From: an uncultured Bacteroidota bacterium
GTDB lineage: Bacteria > Bacteroidota > Bacteroidia > Flavobacteriales > Flavobacteriaceae
Direction: 5' to 3'
Length of the DNA: 64,000 nt
NCBI GenBank assembly: GCA_902602415.1
Contig: CACKQW010000005.1
Location: forward strand, 1 to 64,000
The notes beneath the pieces were generated by a model. That model did no database searches and was not told the origin of the DNA. It worked only from the letters and a program-made list of their open reading frames with translations. The stretch's first letter is position 1. Each line of letters starts with the position of its first letter. The translations under genes were made by a program, and so were the position numbers. Shown here piece after piece: positions 43,989-53,513 of this stretch.

Positions 43989-45335
43989 TTAAATAAGAAT
44001 ATTAAATAGTTTATATATATCATTACCATTTGCAAAAATGACTAGCGTCATAAGAATTATAAAGCCTATAATTTGAACTCTCTCAAGAAATTTATCTGAT
44101 GGTTTTCTTCCAGAAATCATTTCATAAATCAAAAACATTGCATGACCTCCATCTAATGCAGGAATTGGCAGCAAATTTAAAACTCCTAGCATAACAGATA
44201 ATATGGCAGTGGTATTCCAAAATGCCCCCCAATCCCATGATGGTGGAAATATATTGCCTATTGCCAGAAAACCTCCTAAGCCCTTATATGCTCCCGTGCT
44301 AGGATTGAAAATTGCTACAAATTGTTCTAAATAAAAACCAAAAAAAGACACAAAATTATTGATCCCAACACCTATACTCTCAAAAAAAGAATATTGGGTA
44401 GTTGAAACCTCAAGCAATCCAAGATTTATATTATCTGCCATTGATGCTCCATGCATAATTCCTAATTTTCCTTCAGAATCTACATTTAAGGTTTTTTGTA
44501 TCGTAAAAGATCCACGCAATAATTCTACTTCAACAGTTGTGTTTCTGTTTTCTGATAAAACAGGAATCACTTCATCTACATAATTGATTTTTTTATCATT
44601 AATTGAAGTTATAATATCCCCTTTTTGAATATCATATGTTTTGTTTAAAGAGCCATCCAAAACCTGCTGAATTACAAATGGCATTCTAAGCTCAAATGTT
44701 GTCATATTCTCTTGAGATGAAAGCCTGCCAAGAAAATCTTTGGGTAAAGATATTTCTAGAAATTCTCCACTTCTTTCAATTTGGTAAACAGATGCACTTA
44801 CAATAGATTTTCTTAACTCTGAATATGTCGAAAGCTCTTTATCATCTACACTAATTATTCTATCCCCAGTCTTGAATCCAATTTCGTTTAATATTGGGTT
44901 TTCAATTAGAAAACCATCTTTAATTGAATTAAGTGGTATTGATGTTTTACCATAATTATAAGCTAATCCAATATAAATGACAATAGCAAGGATAAAGTTT
45001 ACAGTAACTCCTCCTAACATTATAACCAGTCTTTGCCATGATGGTTTGGATCTAAATTCCCAAGGTTTTGGATCCTCTTTCATTTGTTCTTTATCCATGC
45101 TTTCATCTATCATGCCTGCAATTTTCACATAACCTCCAAGTGGCAGCCACCCTATTCCATAAACCGTTTCTCCAATTTTCTTCTTGAAAAGAGAAAACTT
45201 GACATCGAAAAATAGATAAAACTTTTCAACTTTAGTTTTGAAAAACTTTGCTGGTAAATAATGGCCTAACTCGTGGAGGACAATTATTAAAGAAAGGCTT
45301 AAAAAAAATTGTACAGTTTTTATAAAAATCTCCAT
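43989..45335 (-). CDS. rseP: RIP metalloprotease RseP (site-2 protease)
   Basis: A 448-residue membrane zinc protease. HELGH at residues 21-25 binds zinc, and NLLPIPALDGGHAMF near the C terminus provides the third ligand. Two PDZ-like domains lie between (about 130-300). It performs intramembrane cleavage of anti-sigma factors or signal peptide remnants. Confidence 0.95.
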   Translation of the reverse strand: MEIFIKTVQFFLSLSLIIVLHELGHYLPAKFFKTKVEKFYLFFDVKFSLFKKKIGETVYGIGWLPLGGYVKIAGMIDESMDKEQMKEDPKPWEFRSKPSWQRLVIMLGGVTVNFILAIVIYIGLAYNYGKTSIPLNSIKDGFLIENPILNEIGFKTGDRIISVDDKELSTYSELRKSIVSASVYQIERSGEFLEISLPKDFLGRLSSQENMTTFELRMPFVIQQVLDGSLNKTYDIQKGDIITSINDKKINYVDEVIPVLSENRNTTVEVELLRGSFTIQKTLNVDSEGKLGIMHGASMADNINLGLLEVSTTQYSFFESIGVGINNFVSFFGFYLEQFVAIFNPSTGAYKGLGGFLAIGNIFPPSWDWGAFWNTTAILSVMLGVLNLLPIPALDGGHAMFLIYEMISGRKPSDKFLERVQIIGFIILMTLVIFANGNDIYKLFNILI

Positions 45336-45360
45336 GTAAATTTTAAAACAATATAGCTGA

Positions 45361-45368
45361 CAAAAGTA
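45361..45368 (-). promoter_or_regulatory. Bacteroidota -7 promoter box for rseP
   Basis: TACTTTTG on the minus strand matches TAnnTTTG, 26 bp upstream of the rseP start. Confidence 0.5.
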
Positions 45369-45403
45369 GTCTAATAAAAATTAATTAAAAATATCTTCTA
45401 AAA

Positions 45404-47332
45404 TTATTTTACCAAAAGAGGTTTGTAAATATAGCTTTCAAAATTATCAAAACGAATAATATATTTCCCCTTTGTCAGAGTTGATATTTCAATAGTATCT
45501 GAGTATGGAATTTCTAATATTTTTTGTCCATTAAGATTATAGACAACTATCTGATCAATTACAAGATTTTTGGGTTTAATTATTCTAAATTCATTTGATG
45601 CTGGTATTGGGTAAATACTTACTTTCTCATGAACTAAATCCGTATTCAACCCTAATGTGACAAGATTGTTTTTTGAAATTATATCATTAAAAGGATCAAA
45701 TTCTATACTTTCAACATCAAAAGAAACGGGAAATGAAAAGGATTGATCATTTTGAGTTAAAACAAAGTTTATCAAAGACTCTTCATTTTCAGAACCAATT
45801 AATTTAATGGTTATTGGTCCTTCAAAAAAATCTACAGACGAATGACTTTGTGATTGTGAAACTTCCAAATTAAGATTCCCTTGAGAATTATGACTCCAAT
45901 TAATTTGATACGAAGGATAGCCTTCACCATAGATCCAATCGTTAAAAAACTCGGTAACATCCTCTGCTGTGGATTCTTCAATAATACTTTTCAAATCATC
46001 AGTTTTTGCATAACTATATGATAAATCTTCATCAGAAAGATAGTCTCTCAAGGACTGAAAAAAGAAATCATCTCCTAATTTTTTTCTCAACATATGTAAA
46101 ACCATTGCTCCCTTGCTGTAGGAAAGCCTGCTACTAAAAACTCTTGCTACCGTAGTATCGTTATTTGAAATATATACTGACCCTGAGGGTTGCGCAGTAA
46201 TTGAATTTACCCTAGACTGTTTCCAACTTGTAAATGAATTCTCCCCTTCAAAATTTTCAACAACTAAGCCAGATAAATATGTAGCAAAGCCCTCATTAAG
46301 CCAAATATCTTTCCAGCTCCCACAGGTAATTTTATTTCCAAACCATTGGTGAGCTAGCTCATGAGCAATAAGTGAAGAACTAAAATTTCCCATAAAGGAT
46401 ACAGTCGTATGCTCCATTCCTCCGCCCCATCCAAATTGTGCATGACCATATTTTTCATCAGAAAAAGGATATTCTTCAAAAAGCTCAGAAAATAGATTCA
46501 TAATATCTACTGTTATTTCGGTATTATTAGTTGCGTATTCGATTGACTCAGGGTACACATAATTTACAATTTCAAAGGGATTACCATTATTATAAACCGT
46601 ATGGCTATATACTTCATAATTAGTAATGGCAATAGCTATTAAATATGCAGGGATTGGATACTTATGTTGAAAATGAGTTGTCTTATTCCCATCAATATAT
46701 ATCTGATTTTTTTCTAATCCATTAGAAACAGAAACATATTCATCTCCATTGGGGTCTAATATAGGGGTAGTTATAAAAACATCAATTGAGTCAATTTTAT
46801 CATCCAGTGATTGTTTACATGGCCACCACCCTTTAGCTCCATAAGGCTCTGAAAGTGTCCACATAATTGGAGAGCCATTATGTTCGGAAACTTCATATGA
46901 TCCAAATCCTGAACTAACTGGATTCCCATAATATGTTACTTTCACAGAATCCATTTCTCCTTGAAATATTGTTTGGTCTAAATCAATAAATAAACTGTCA
47001 TTTTGATGTAAAAAAGATAATTCAATGTTATTAGATAATTTTATTATTTCAGTAACAGTCATGTTTTCTGAAAGATCAAAAATCATTTCGTCCATATTTT
47101 CATTTGCTATAAAAGAACTTGAAATCTCCCCCGAAATAGAGGTTTGTGAGGGATCTATATTTAGTTCTAATTTATGATACTTCAAATCATAATTTGATGT
47201 CTGAGTATTTGAAATAGTTTTAAATTTTTTTGTTGCAATTTTTGCCTCAAGGTCTGCAATAGATTCAATAGATCCAACTTGACAAAATAAATGGTTTGTA
47301 AAAACAAATAGTAGAATTATATATTTATACAC
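45404..47332 (-). CDS. M1-family aminopeptidase with T9SS sorting domain
   Basis: A 642-residue secreted peptidase: signal peptide MYKYIILLFVFTNHLFCQ, the M1 N-terminal beta domain, a GAMEN-type exopeptidase loop (here GGGMEHTT), zinc motif HELAHQWFGNK with the third ligand in WLNEGFATYLSG, and a C-terminal T9SS type A domain (about 570-642; YPIPASNEF, VVYNLNGQKIL, KGKYIIRF). It should digest peptides outside the cell. Convergent neighbours are absent; it diverges from the SCO gene. Confidence 0.93.
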   Translation of the reverse strand: MYKYIILLFVFTNHLFCQVGSIESIADLEAKIATKKFKTISNTQTSNYDLKYHKLELNIDPSQTSISGEISSSFIANENMDEMIFDLSENMTVTEIIKLSNNIELSFLHQNDSLFIDLDQTIFQGEMDSVKVTYYGNPVSSGFGSYEVSEHNGSPIMWTLSEPYGAKGWWPCKQSLDDKIDSIDVFITTPILDPNGDEYVSVSNGLEKNQIYIDGNKTTHFQHKYPIPAYLIAIAITNYEVYSHTVYNNGNPFEIVNYVYPESIEYATNNTEITVDIMNLFSELFEEYPFSDEKYGHAQFGWGGGMEHTTVSFMGNFSSSLIAHELAHQWFGNKITCGSWKDIWLNEGFATYLSGLVVENFEGENSFTSWKQSRVNSITAQPSGSVYISNNDTTVARVFSSRLSYSKGAMVLHMLRKKLGDDFFFQSLRDYLSDEDLSYSYAKTDDLKSIIEESTAEDVTEFFNDWIYGEGYPSYQINWSHNSQGNLNLEVSQSQSHSSVDFFEGPITIKLIGSENEESLINFVLTQNDQSFSFPVSFDVESIEFDPFNDIISKNNLVTLGLNTDLVHEKVSIYPIPASNEFRIIKPKNLVIDQIVVYNLNGQKILEIPYSDTIEISTLTKGKYIIRFDNFESYIYKPLLVK

Positions 47333-47378
47333 AAATAAAAATTTTTCTAAATGTAATAATTAAAAAGCGAATCTATTG

Positions 47379-47386
47379 TATTTTTG
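47379..47386 (+). promoter_or_regulatory. Bacteroidota -7 promoter box for the SCO gene
   Basis: TATTTTTG matches TAnnTTTG and lies 20 bp before the TTG start at 47407. Confidence 0.5.
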
Positions 47387-47406
47387 CAATTCACAAAAAA
47401 TAAGAT

Positions 47407-48075
47407 TTGAAATTATTTAGAAAAAAAGATTTATTGGTTTATCTAGTAGGGTTCGTGTTCGCACTAATCTCTGTCTCTATATTTTATTTAATTTTAAAGC
47501 CAAAAAAAATTCTTCCAATATTTCAACCTGCAACGGTAAACGTAAAACTGGTTGATTCATCTATTCAATATGTTTCAAAGTATCATAAAATATCCCCATT
47601 TTCATTGATAAATCAAAACGGAGATACCATTACTGAACAGTTTTACAATGGAAAAATTTATGTAGCTGACTTCTTTTTTACAACTTGCCAAGATATATGT
47701 CCAATTATGACAAGAAATATGCATATTCTTCAAGAAAAATTAAAAAATGATGAGGAAGTTTTTTTATTATCTCACACTGTTATGCCTGAAATAGATACTG
47801 TTGAAACTTTGAAAAAATATTCCATGGATTATAATGTTAATGATAATAAATGGAATTTGGTTACTGGAGATAAAGAACAAATTTATAATCTGGCAAGAAA
47901 ATCCTACCTAGCTGCTGAGGATGTTGAGTTTAAAAAATATGATTTAATTCACACCGAAAATTTTGTTCTTATTGATAAAGAAAGTCAAATTAGGGGCTTT
48001 TATGACGGAACAAAAATTGATCAGATCAATTTATTATTAGATGATTTAGAAATTTTGAAAAACTCATATAAATGA
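47407..48075 (+). CDS. SCO1/SenC-family copper chaperone or thiol oxidoreductase
   Basis: A 222-residue membrane-anchored protein starting at TTG, with a transmembrane helix (about 10-28) and a periplasmic thioredoxin-fold domain. The copper-binding CxxxC is CQDIC in FFTTCQDICPIMTRN, and the conserved His is in DLIHTENFVLID. It delivers copper to cytochrome c oxidase. Overlaps the next gene by 4 bp. Confidence 0.93.
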   Translation: MKLFRKKDLLVYLVGFVFALISVSIFYLILKPKKILPIFQPATVNVKLVDSSIQYVSKYHKISPFSLINQNGDTITEQFYNGKIYVADFFFTTCQDICPIMTRNMHILQEKLKNDEEVFLLSHTVMPEIDTVETLKKYSMDYNVNDNKWNLVTGDKEQIYNLARKSYLAAEDVEFKKYDLIHTENFVLIDKESQIRGFYDGTKIDQINLLLDDLEILKNSYK

Positions 48076-48611
48076 AAAAAATTGTATACTTTTTATTGAT
48101 TTTGAATTTAACCTTTACATTTTCCCAAGAGCTAATTATTGGGGAAGAATTAGTAGACCCAGGTATTGTATTTATTTTCGAAGGAGCTGTAAAAGATCAT
48201 GTTATGCCTAATGGCATGCACTTAAAAGAATCACAAACAAATATTCACATTGAAGCTCGTGTAAACTGGGATACAAAAAATATTCCCAATGGTACACCTG
48301 CAGGAGGATTTGTTGCATATCTGCACATTACTGCAAAGATTACAAATGAAAAAACAGGTATGAGTACTTTCATTGATTTATTACCACATATAAATCTTGT
48401 AGATAATTACCATTATGCAAGAAACATTTCTTTACCCGGAAATAATGATGATTTGTATTTAGTTGAATTTAATGTTTTACCGCCAACTCATATTGAATTA
48501 TCCCTTCATAAAGACTGGCTAGATAATTACGGAAAAAATTTAATGAAAAAACAATATTTCAAATATAAAAATGTAGATTTTGAAGAAATTGCAAATAGTT
48601 CAAGAAGGTAG
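48072..48611 (+). CDS. P19/Tp34-like periplasmic metal-binding protein
   Basis: A 179-residue exported protein (signal ending TFTFSQ). The sequence NIHIEARVNWD, then GGFVAYLHITAKITNEKTG, LLPHINLVDNYHYARNI and VEFNVLPPTHIEL resembles the P19/Tp34 iron-transport protein family (PF10634), which binds Fe and Cu through His, Met and Glu. It is translationally coupled to the SCO gene (ATGA) and lies beside a ZIP transporter, so a metal role fits. Assignment is from pattern only. Confidence 0.65.
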   Translation: MKKIVYFLLILNLTFTFSQELIIGEELVDPGIVFIFEGAVKDHVMPNGMHLKESQTNIHIEARVNWDTKNIPNGTPAGGFVAYLHITAKITNEKTGMSTFIDLLPHINLVDNYHYARNISLPGNNDDLYLVEFNVLPPTHIELSLHKDWLDNYGKNLMKKQYFKYKNVDFEEIANSSRR

Positions 48612-48612
48612 A

Positions 48613-49470
48613 TTATCCCAGCGCTACATCTAAACACATCATTACAATAAATCCTGCAATTAATCCCATAGTTGCAATATCAGCATTTCCTCCACTTTGA
48701 CTCTCGGGAATCACCTCTTCAACAACAATGAATATCATAGCACCTGCGGCAAAAGCTAAAGCATATGGTAAAATTGGGTAAACAGAAATTACAATAGCTG
48801 CACCAATCACAGCGAATATTGGTTCTACTATTGCTGAAAGTTGGCCCCACTGCCATGATTTAAATCTACTAAATCCTGCTCTTCTCATTGGCATTGAAAC
48901 TGCAAAGCCTTCAGGAGCATTTTGTAAACCCATACCAATAGCAAGGGCTATAGCTCCACCAAGTGTGATTCCTAAGTCCATTCCTTGTGCCAAGGCACCA
49001 AAGGCAACACCAACGGCCAAGCCTTCAGGGATGTTGTGTATTGCGATTGCCAAAACCAAAAGCTCAGTCTTTTTTAAATCAGTTTTGGGGCCCTCTGCTT
49101 GCTCAATTTTTTGAAAAAGATGCAAATGAGGTATTTTTTTATCCAAAAAATAAATGAAGAAAGCTCCAAGAAAAAAGCCAATTGCTGGAGGTAAAAATGA
49201 AGGCAAAGTAGTCAATCCTAACTCATGTTGTTTTTCTACAGCAGAAATGGCCGGAGATAACAGAGACCAAAAGCTTGCTGCAATCATAACCCCTCCTGTG
49301 AATCCAAGCGCTGCATCAAGAAACTTTCTATTGGTAGACTTAAAGAAAAATACTAATGAAGCTCCAAGTGCAGTAAGAATCCAAGTAAATAAACCAGCAC
49401 AAAAAGCTTGTAAAATCGGATTTTCTAAGTAAATGAAAAAACCTTCTAAAAGAGTTACTATTTTTTCCAT
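48613..49470 (-). CDS. ZIP-family metal transporter
   Basis: A 285-residue membrane protein with eight predicted helices. The metal-site motifs are AIHNIPEGLAVGVAF in TM4 and GLQNAPEGFAVSMP in TM5. A His-containing loop (KIPHLHLFQ) lies between TM3 and TM4. Likely imports zinc or iron. It is convergent with the P19-like gene. Confidence 0.93.
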   Translation of the reverse strand: MEKIVTLLEGFFIYLENPILQAFCAGLFTWILTALGASLVFFFKSTNRKFLDAALGFTGGVMIAASFWSLLSPAISAVEKQHELGLTTLPSFLPPAIGFFLGAFFIYFLDKKIPHLHLFQKIEQAEGPKTDLKKTELLVLAIAIHNIPEGLAVGVAFGALAQGMDLGITLGGAIALAIGMGLQNAPEGFAVSMPMRRAGFSRFKSWQWGQLSAIVEPIFAVIGAAIVISVYPILPYALAFAAGAMIFIVVEEVIPESQSGGNADIATMGLIAGFIVMMCLDVALG

Positions 49471-49481
49471 AAATTATGCTG

Positions 49482-49489
49482 CAAAAATA
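49482..49489 (-). promoter_or_regulatory. Bacteroidota -7 promoter box for the ZIP transporter
   Basis: TATTTTTG on the minus strand, 12 bp upstream of the ZIP start; part of a divergent promoter pair with 49523-49530. Confidence 0.5.
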
Positions 49490-49522
49490 CTAAAACAAAT
49501 ATCAAAATATATTAAAAGGTTA

Positions 49523-49530
49523 TATATTTG
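49523..49530 (+). promoter_or_regulatory. Bacteroidota -7 promoter box for the bacilliredoxin gene
   Basis: TATATTTG matches TAnnTTTG, 23 bp before the ATG at 49554. Confidence 0.5.
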
Positions 49531-49553
49531 CCATAATTTATAAAGATTTAAAT

Positions 49554-49964
49554 ATGTATCCAGAGGAAATTGTAAAACCAATGCGTGAGCAACTAACTAA
49601 TCAAGGTTTCAGTGAACTAAAATCAACGAATGATGTTGATAATATGATATCAAATAAAGGAACTACACTTGTAGTAGTTAATTCCGTTTGTGGTTGTGCA
49701 GCGGCAAATGCTAGGCCTGGAGCAATCTCTAGTCTTTTAAATGAAAAGAAACCAAATCACCTCACAACCGTTTTTGCAGGAGTTGACCGTGAAGCTGTGG
49801 ACAAAGTAAGACATTACCTAGCTCCTTTCCCGCCAAGTTCACCTGCAATTGCACTATTTAAAGATGGTGAATTGGTTCACATGCTCGAAAGACATCATAT
49901 TGAAGGTAGATCAGCAGAAGCAATTTCTCAAAATCTTGCTGGTGCTTACAATGAATTTTGCTAA
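49554..49964 (+). CDS. BrxA/BrxB-family bacilliredoxin
   Basis: A 136-residue thioredoxin-like protein with the CGC active site at residues 46-48 (VVNSVCGCAAANARPG). It also has VFAGVDREAVDKVRHYL and PPSSPAIALFKDGELVHMLER. In Firmicutes the family removes bacillithiol from proteins; the same use here is inferred. Confidence 0.93.
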   Translation: MYPEEIVKPMREQLTNQGFSELKSTNDVDNMISNKGTTLVVVNSVCGCAAANARPGAISSLLNEKKPNHLTTVFAGVDREAVDKVRHYLAPFPPSSPAIALFKDGELVHMLERHHIEGRSAEAISQNLAGAYNEFC

Positions 49965-50021
49965 GTCAATTATTTTTTAAAGACCCTAAAGTAACTTTGT
50001 TTACAATTTTATTTAAATCAA

Positions 50022-50798
50022 TTATTTAAATCTGGGCTTTCTTTTCTCAATAAATGCAGAAGTTCCCTCTTTGAAATCATCAGAGTCAAAACACTTTGAA
50101 AAATTAAGAATTTCATCAGAAAAATTATCAAATCCCTCTTTGTAATTAGAGTTTAATGATTTTATAGCATATTTTATAGCATTAGGGGAGTTTAAGATTA
50201 TCTTGTTAGCAAGCTCATTACAGAAATCGATTAATGTTTCTTTTTTCACCATGTAATTAATCAAACCAAAAGATTTTGCTTCCTCTGCATTAATCATTCT
50301 TCCAGTAATTATCATCTCCATTGCTCTACCCTTTCCAACCAAAAGTGGCAATCTTTTAGTTCCGCCGTATCCTGGAATAATTCCAAGTGAAACTTCAGGA
50401 AGTCCCATTCTTGAGTCATCAGACGCAACCCTAATATGGCATGCCATTGCCAACTCTAGTCCTCCACCAAGAGCATAGCCATTTATCATTGCAATTATTG
50501 GTTTTGGAGAATTCTCAATAACTTCAAATAGTAGTTTATTGCCAGTTTCAGAAAAAGTGTATGCATTATTAGAGCTATAGTCCATAAATTCCTTAATATC
50601 TGCACCTGCAATAAATGCTTTATCACCAGCTCCGGTAATGATTATACATTTAGTTTTGTCATTTTCAACACTTAAATTAATTGCGTTCGCAATTTCCTCT
50701 AAGGTTTTGATGTTCAATGCATTTAGATTTTTTGGTCGATTAATCGAAATGGTTGTGATATTATTTTTTGTATTAATTAGTAAATTTTCAAATTCCAT
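50022..50798 (-). CDS. Enoyl-CoA hydratase/isomerase family protein
   Basis: A 258-residue crotonase-fold protein. Oxyanion-hole segments are AGDKAFIAGADIKEFM and NGYALGGGLELAMACH. Both catalytic glutamates of true hydratases appear in place (GLELAMA and GLPEVSLGIIPGYGGTKRLP). It probably hydrates short enoyl-CoAs. Lies 3 bp downstream of the kinase gene. Confidence 0.9.
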   Translation of the reverse strand: MEFENLLINTKNNITTISINRPKNLNALNIKTLEEIANAINLSVENDKTKCIIITGAGDKAFIAGADIKEFMDYSSNNAYTFSETGNKLLFEVIENSPKPIIAMINGYALGGGLELAMACHIRVASDDSRMGLPEVSLGIIPGYGGTKRLPLLVGKGRAMEMIITGRMINAEEAKSFGLINYMVKKETLIDFCNELANKIILNSPNAIKYAIKSLNSNYKEGFDNFSDEILNFSKCFDSDDFKEGTSAFIEKRKPRFK

Positions 50799-50801
50799 AA
50801 T

Positions 50802-52265
50802 TTATATTTTTGGGAATTTTACTTCGAAAGTAGTCCCTTTGTTCTTTTTAGATTTAAATGAAATTGATCCGTTATAAGCTTCTAATATACTTTTGATCAT
50901 AGATAATCCCAACCCCATACCACTTGATTTAGTTGTGAAGTTTGGTTCAAAAATCTTTTCTGTGTCAGACCTTGAAATTCCATAGCCATTATCCGAAATT
51001 TGTATTAACACCTGCTTATCATTGTGACTTATACTTACTTTAATTTCAGGTGTTTTGTTTTCAGGAATTGCTTGAAATGCATTCTTTAGTAAGTTCGTTA
51101 TTATTCGAATTAATTGGGTTCTATCAAAACTAGCTTCTATTTCCTTGTCATTACATTCGAATTGTATAAAATCTCTATTAAATATATCCAACGCTACATT
51201 AACTATTTGAATTACATTTAATGTCTCTTTTTTGGGCGTAGGCATTTCAGCAAAATCAGAAAAGGCAGTTGCTATTGAGCTCATTGTATCAATTTGTTGG
51301 ATTAAAGAATCAGAAAATTCTTTTATTTTTTCTTTAGTAAATTCATGCCCCTTACTGTAAGATCTTTCAAAAGTTTGAATGCTTAATCTCATAGGAGTTA
51401 GCGGATTTTTAATCTCGTGTGCAACCTGTTTTGCCATTTCTCTCCATGCTGTCTCTCTTTCACTTTTAGCAAGCTTCACAGCACTTGATTTAAGCTTATC
51501 AATCATTGTATTATACGATTCAACCAGAGCAACAACTTCTTTAGGTGTATTATCGTTTTCTATCTTTATATTTTTGTCTGTGAAGCGTGTTTGCTTGATT
51601 GTTTTCCCAATCGCATCAAGGGATTTTGTAACAAAACTTGATATGAAAAAGGCTATTACAAATGCCACCAAAATCATGTTTCCATGTACAAACCCAAGCC
51701 TTATTAAAAAACTACTTCTTTCCTCTTTACTGGCGGTGTCATCAGCAAAATATGGAATATAAATAATTCCCAGAGGTTTATTTTCTAGTGAGGAAACTAA
51801 GTTATATGATGGTTTAAAATAGCTGTTATTTTTTTCCTCTTGAAGGTATCTATTTGACGAGTTTTTAGAAAAAAATTCAAGAATATTTTTATCTAACTCT
51901 GTTTTTCCTGGAATACCCTTAACGGCAGTGGAGCTTTTAATTAAAATACCATCCAAACTATAAAGTTCAAATTCCATATTATGGACATCTGCCATTTCCA
52001 TGACTGTTGAATCAGATAAAGATTCTAAAGTTGAGTCTATAGATTTTTTTACTTCGTATTGAATGTCAGCCAATAAATTTTTCTCTTTTCTCTCAAGTCT
52101 GTTCTCATGATACTCCGAATTTTGTTTATTAAACTGATACAAGGTAATCCCAGCAATCATGATGGATTCTACAACAACAAATACCATCATGTAGAAGAAG
52201 ATTCTTGAGCTTAAGGAAACTTTATTTTCTTTTGATTTTTTCAAATGAAAATTAATATTAATCAA
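50802..52265 (-). CDS. NtrY-like HAMP sensor histidine kinase
   Basis: A 487-residue membrane kinase: TM1 about 24-45, an extracytoplasmic sensor, TM2 about 190-212, HAMP about 215-270, HisKA with AHEIKNPLTPMRLSIQ (His about 282), and HATPase_c with NLLKNAFQAIPE, ISDNGYGIS, FTTKSSGMGLGLSM and GTTFEVKFP. The AHEIKNPLTP variant is typical of NtrY-type kinases. No response regulator is adjacent. Confidence 0.93.
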   Translation of the reverse strand: MININFHLKKSKENKVSLSSRIFFYMMVFVVVESIMIAGITLYQFNKQNSEYHENRLERKEKNLLADIQYEVKKSIDSTLESLSDSTVMEMADVHNMEFELYSLDGILIKSSTAVKGIPGKTELDKNILEFFSKNSSNRYLQEEKNNSYFKPSYNLVSSLENKPLGIIYIPYFADDTASKEERSSFLIRLGFVHGNMILVAFVIAFFISSFVTKSLDAIGKTIKQTRFTDKNIKIENDNTPKEVVALVESYNTMIDKLKSSAVKLAKSERETAWREMAKQVAHEIKNPLTPMRLSIQTFERSYSKGHEFTKEKIKEFSDSLIQQIDTMSSIATAFSDFAEMPTPKKETLNVIQIVNVALDIFNRDFIQFECNDKEIEASFDRTQLIRIITNLLKNAFQAIPENKTPEIKVSISHNDKQVLIQISDNGYGISRSDTEKIFEPNFTTKSSGMGLGLSMIKSILEAYNGSISFKSKKNKGTTFEVKFPKI

Positions 52266-52364
52266 TAATAAAATTAATGATTATTTATTTCCTTATTTGA
52301 TTTAATCTAGTAAATCGAAAAAAAAGAGGGTATATAATTACTATATTTACCAAAAATTTTGACT

Positions 52365-53510
52365 ATGAAAAAAGCACTTAAGTGGCTTGTGGGTATTTCT
52401 CTATTCTTGATTCTTTTAATATACTTATTTCAGGTTGACTACATATTTAGTGGTGTCCGAACGATTTATTTTACGGGAAATAACACCGCTTTTATTTCAG
52501 ATTATAAATTCTTTGATAACAGAGAAATCGTAGCCTCTAGTCCTCAGCCATGGTCAATACACGAGCAATACAATCAAATTGAAGCATCTGAAAAGCTGAA
52601 AGAGATTAATAAAAAAAGGAAAACAAAGGCATTTTTAGTGATTAAAAATGACAGTATAATCTTTGAAAAATATTATGATGGATACAACGAATCAAGTATT
52701 TCAAATTCTTTTTCAGTTACTAAAAGTATTGTTGTGAGTATGCTTTGGAAAGCAATAATGCTAGGACACATTAAGGGAATTAATCAGCCCGTTAGCGATT
52801 TTTTTAATGACTATAAAGTTGGCTTGGCGTCCAGTTTGACAGTTGGAAACTTAGCTTCTATGTCTTCAGGGATGGATTGGAGTGAAGAGTACTACACTCC
52901 GTTCAATATCACTGCTGAAAGTTATTTTACAAAAGACCTAAGACCGGTGATATTAAATAGAAAAATAGTAAATGAGCCTGGAAAATCATTTAAATATTTA
53001 AGTGGAGACACACAGCTTTTAGGAATGGTAATTGAAAAGGCAACAAATTCATCATTGAGTGATTTTTTAGAAAAACATTTTTGGAATCCAATGGGTGCTG
53101 AAAATGCTGCGCTTTGGCAATTAGACAGTGAAGAAAATGGAATGGAAAAGGCATATTGCTGCTTTTCAGCCACAGCCAAGGACTTTGCCAGATTTGGGAA
53201 ACTCTACATTAATAAAGGAATGTGGAATGATAAAAAAATATTAGATTCCTCATATATCGACTTATCCCTAAATCCTGTATTTGAAAAAAGTCCTTATTAC
53301 GGTTATGGTTGGTGGTTGTATGAATTTGAAGGTAAAAAAGTTTTTACCATGAATGGACACAGAGGTCAATTTGTTATTTCTTTTCCTGATGAAAACATAA
53401 TTATCGTAAGACAAGGTGAATTTAATAATAAAGTTGAGGAGGGTAAAGGAACTAGTGATCTTCAACACTATATCGCAGAAGGATATAAAATTGCCTCTTC
53501 AATAAATTAA
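52365..53510 (+). CDS. Serine hydrolase of the beta-lactamase (class C/EstB) fold
   Basis: A 381-residue membrane-anchored protein with an N-terminal helix. Active-site SxxK is SVTK (about 115-118) and the second motif is YLSGDTQ in place of YxN. A C-terminal GHRGQ takes the place of the KTG box. It fits esterase/penicillin-binding-like hydrolases rather than a true beta-lactamase. The frame opens at a TTG at 52359; I chose the ATG two codons later. Confidence 0.88.
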   Translation: MKKALKWLVGISLFLILLIYLFQVDYIFSGVRTIYFTGNNTAFISDYKFFDNREIVASSPQPWSIHEQYNQIEASEKLKEINKKRKTKAFLVIKNDSIIFEKYYDGYNESSISNSFSVTKSIVVSMLWKAIMLGHIKGINQPVSDFFNDYKVGLASSLTVGNLASMSSGMDWSEEYYTPFNITAESYFTKDLRPVILNRKIVNEPGKSFKYLSGDTQLLGMVIEKATNSSLSDFLEKHFWNPMGAENAALWQLDSEENGMEKAYCCFSATAKDFARFGKLYINKGMWNDKKILDSSYIDLSLNPVFEKSPYYGYGWWLYEFEGKKVFTMNGHRGQFVISFPDENIIIVRQGEFNNKVEEGKGTSDLQHYIAEGYKIASSIN

Positions 53511-53513
53511 TTC

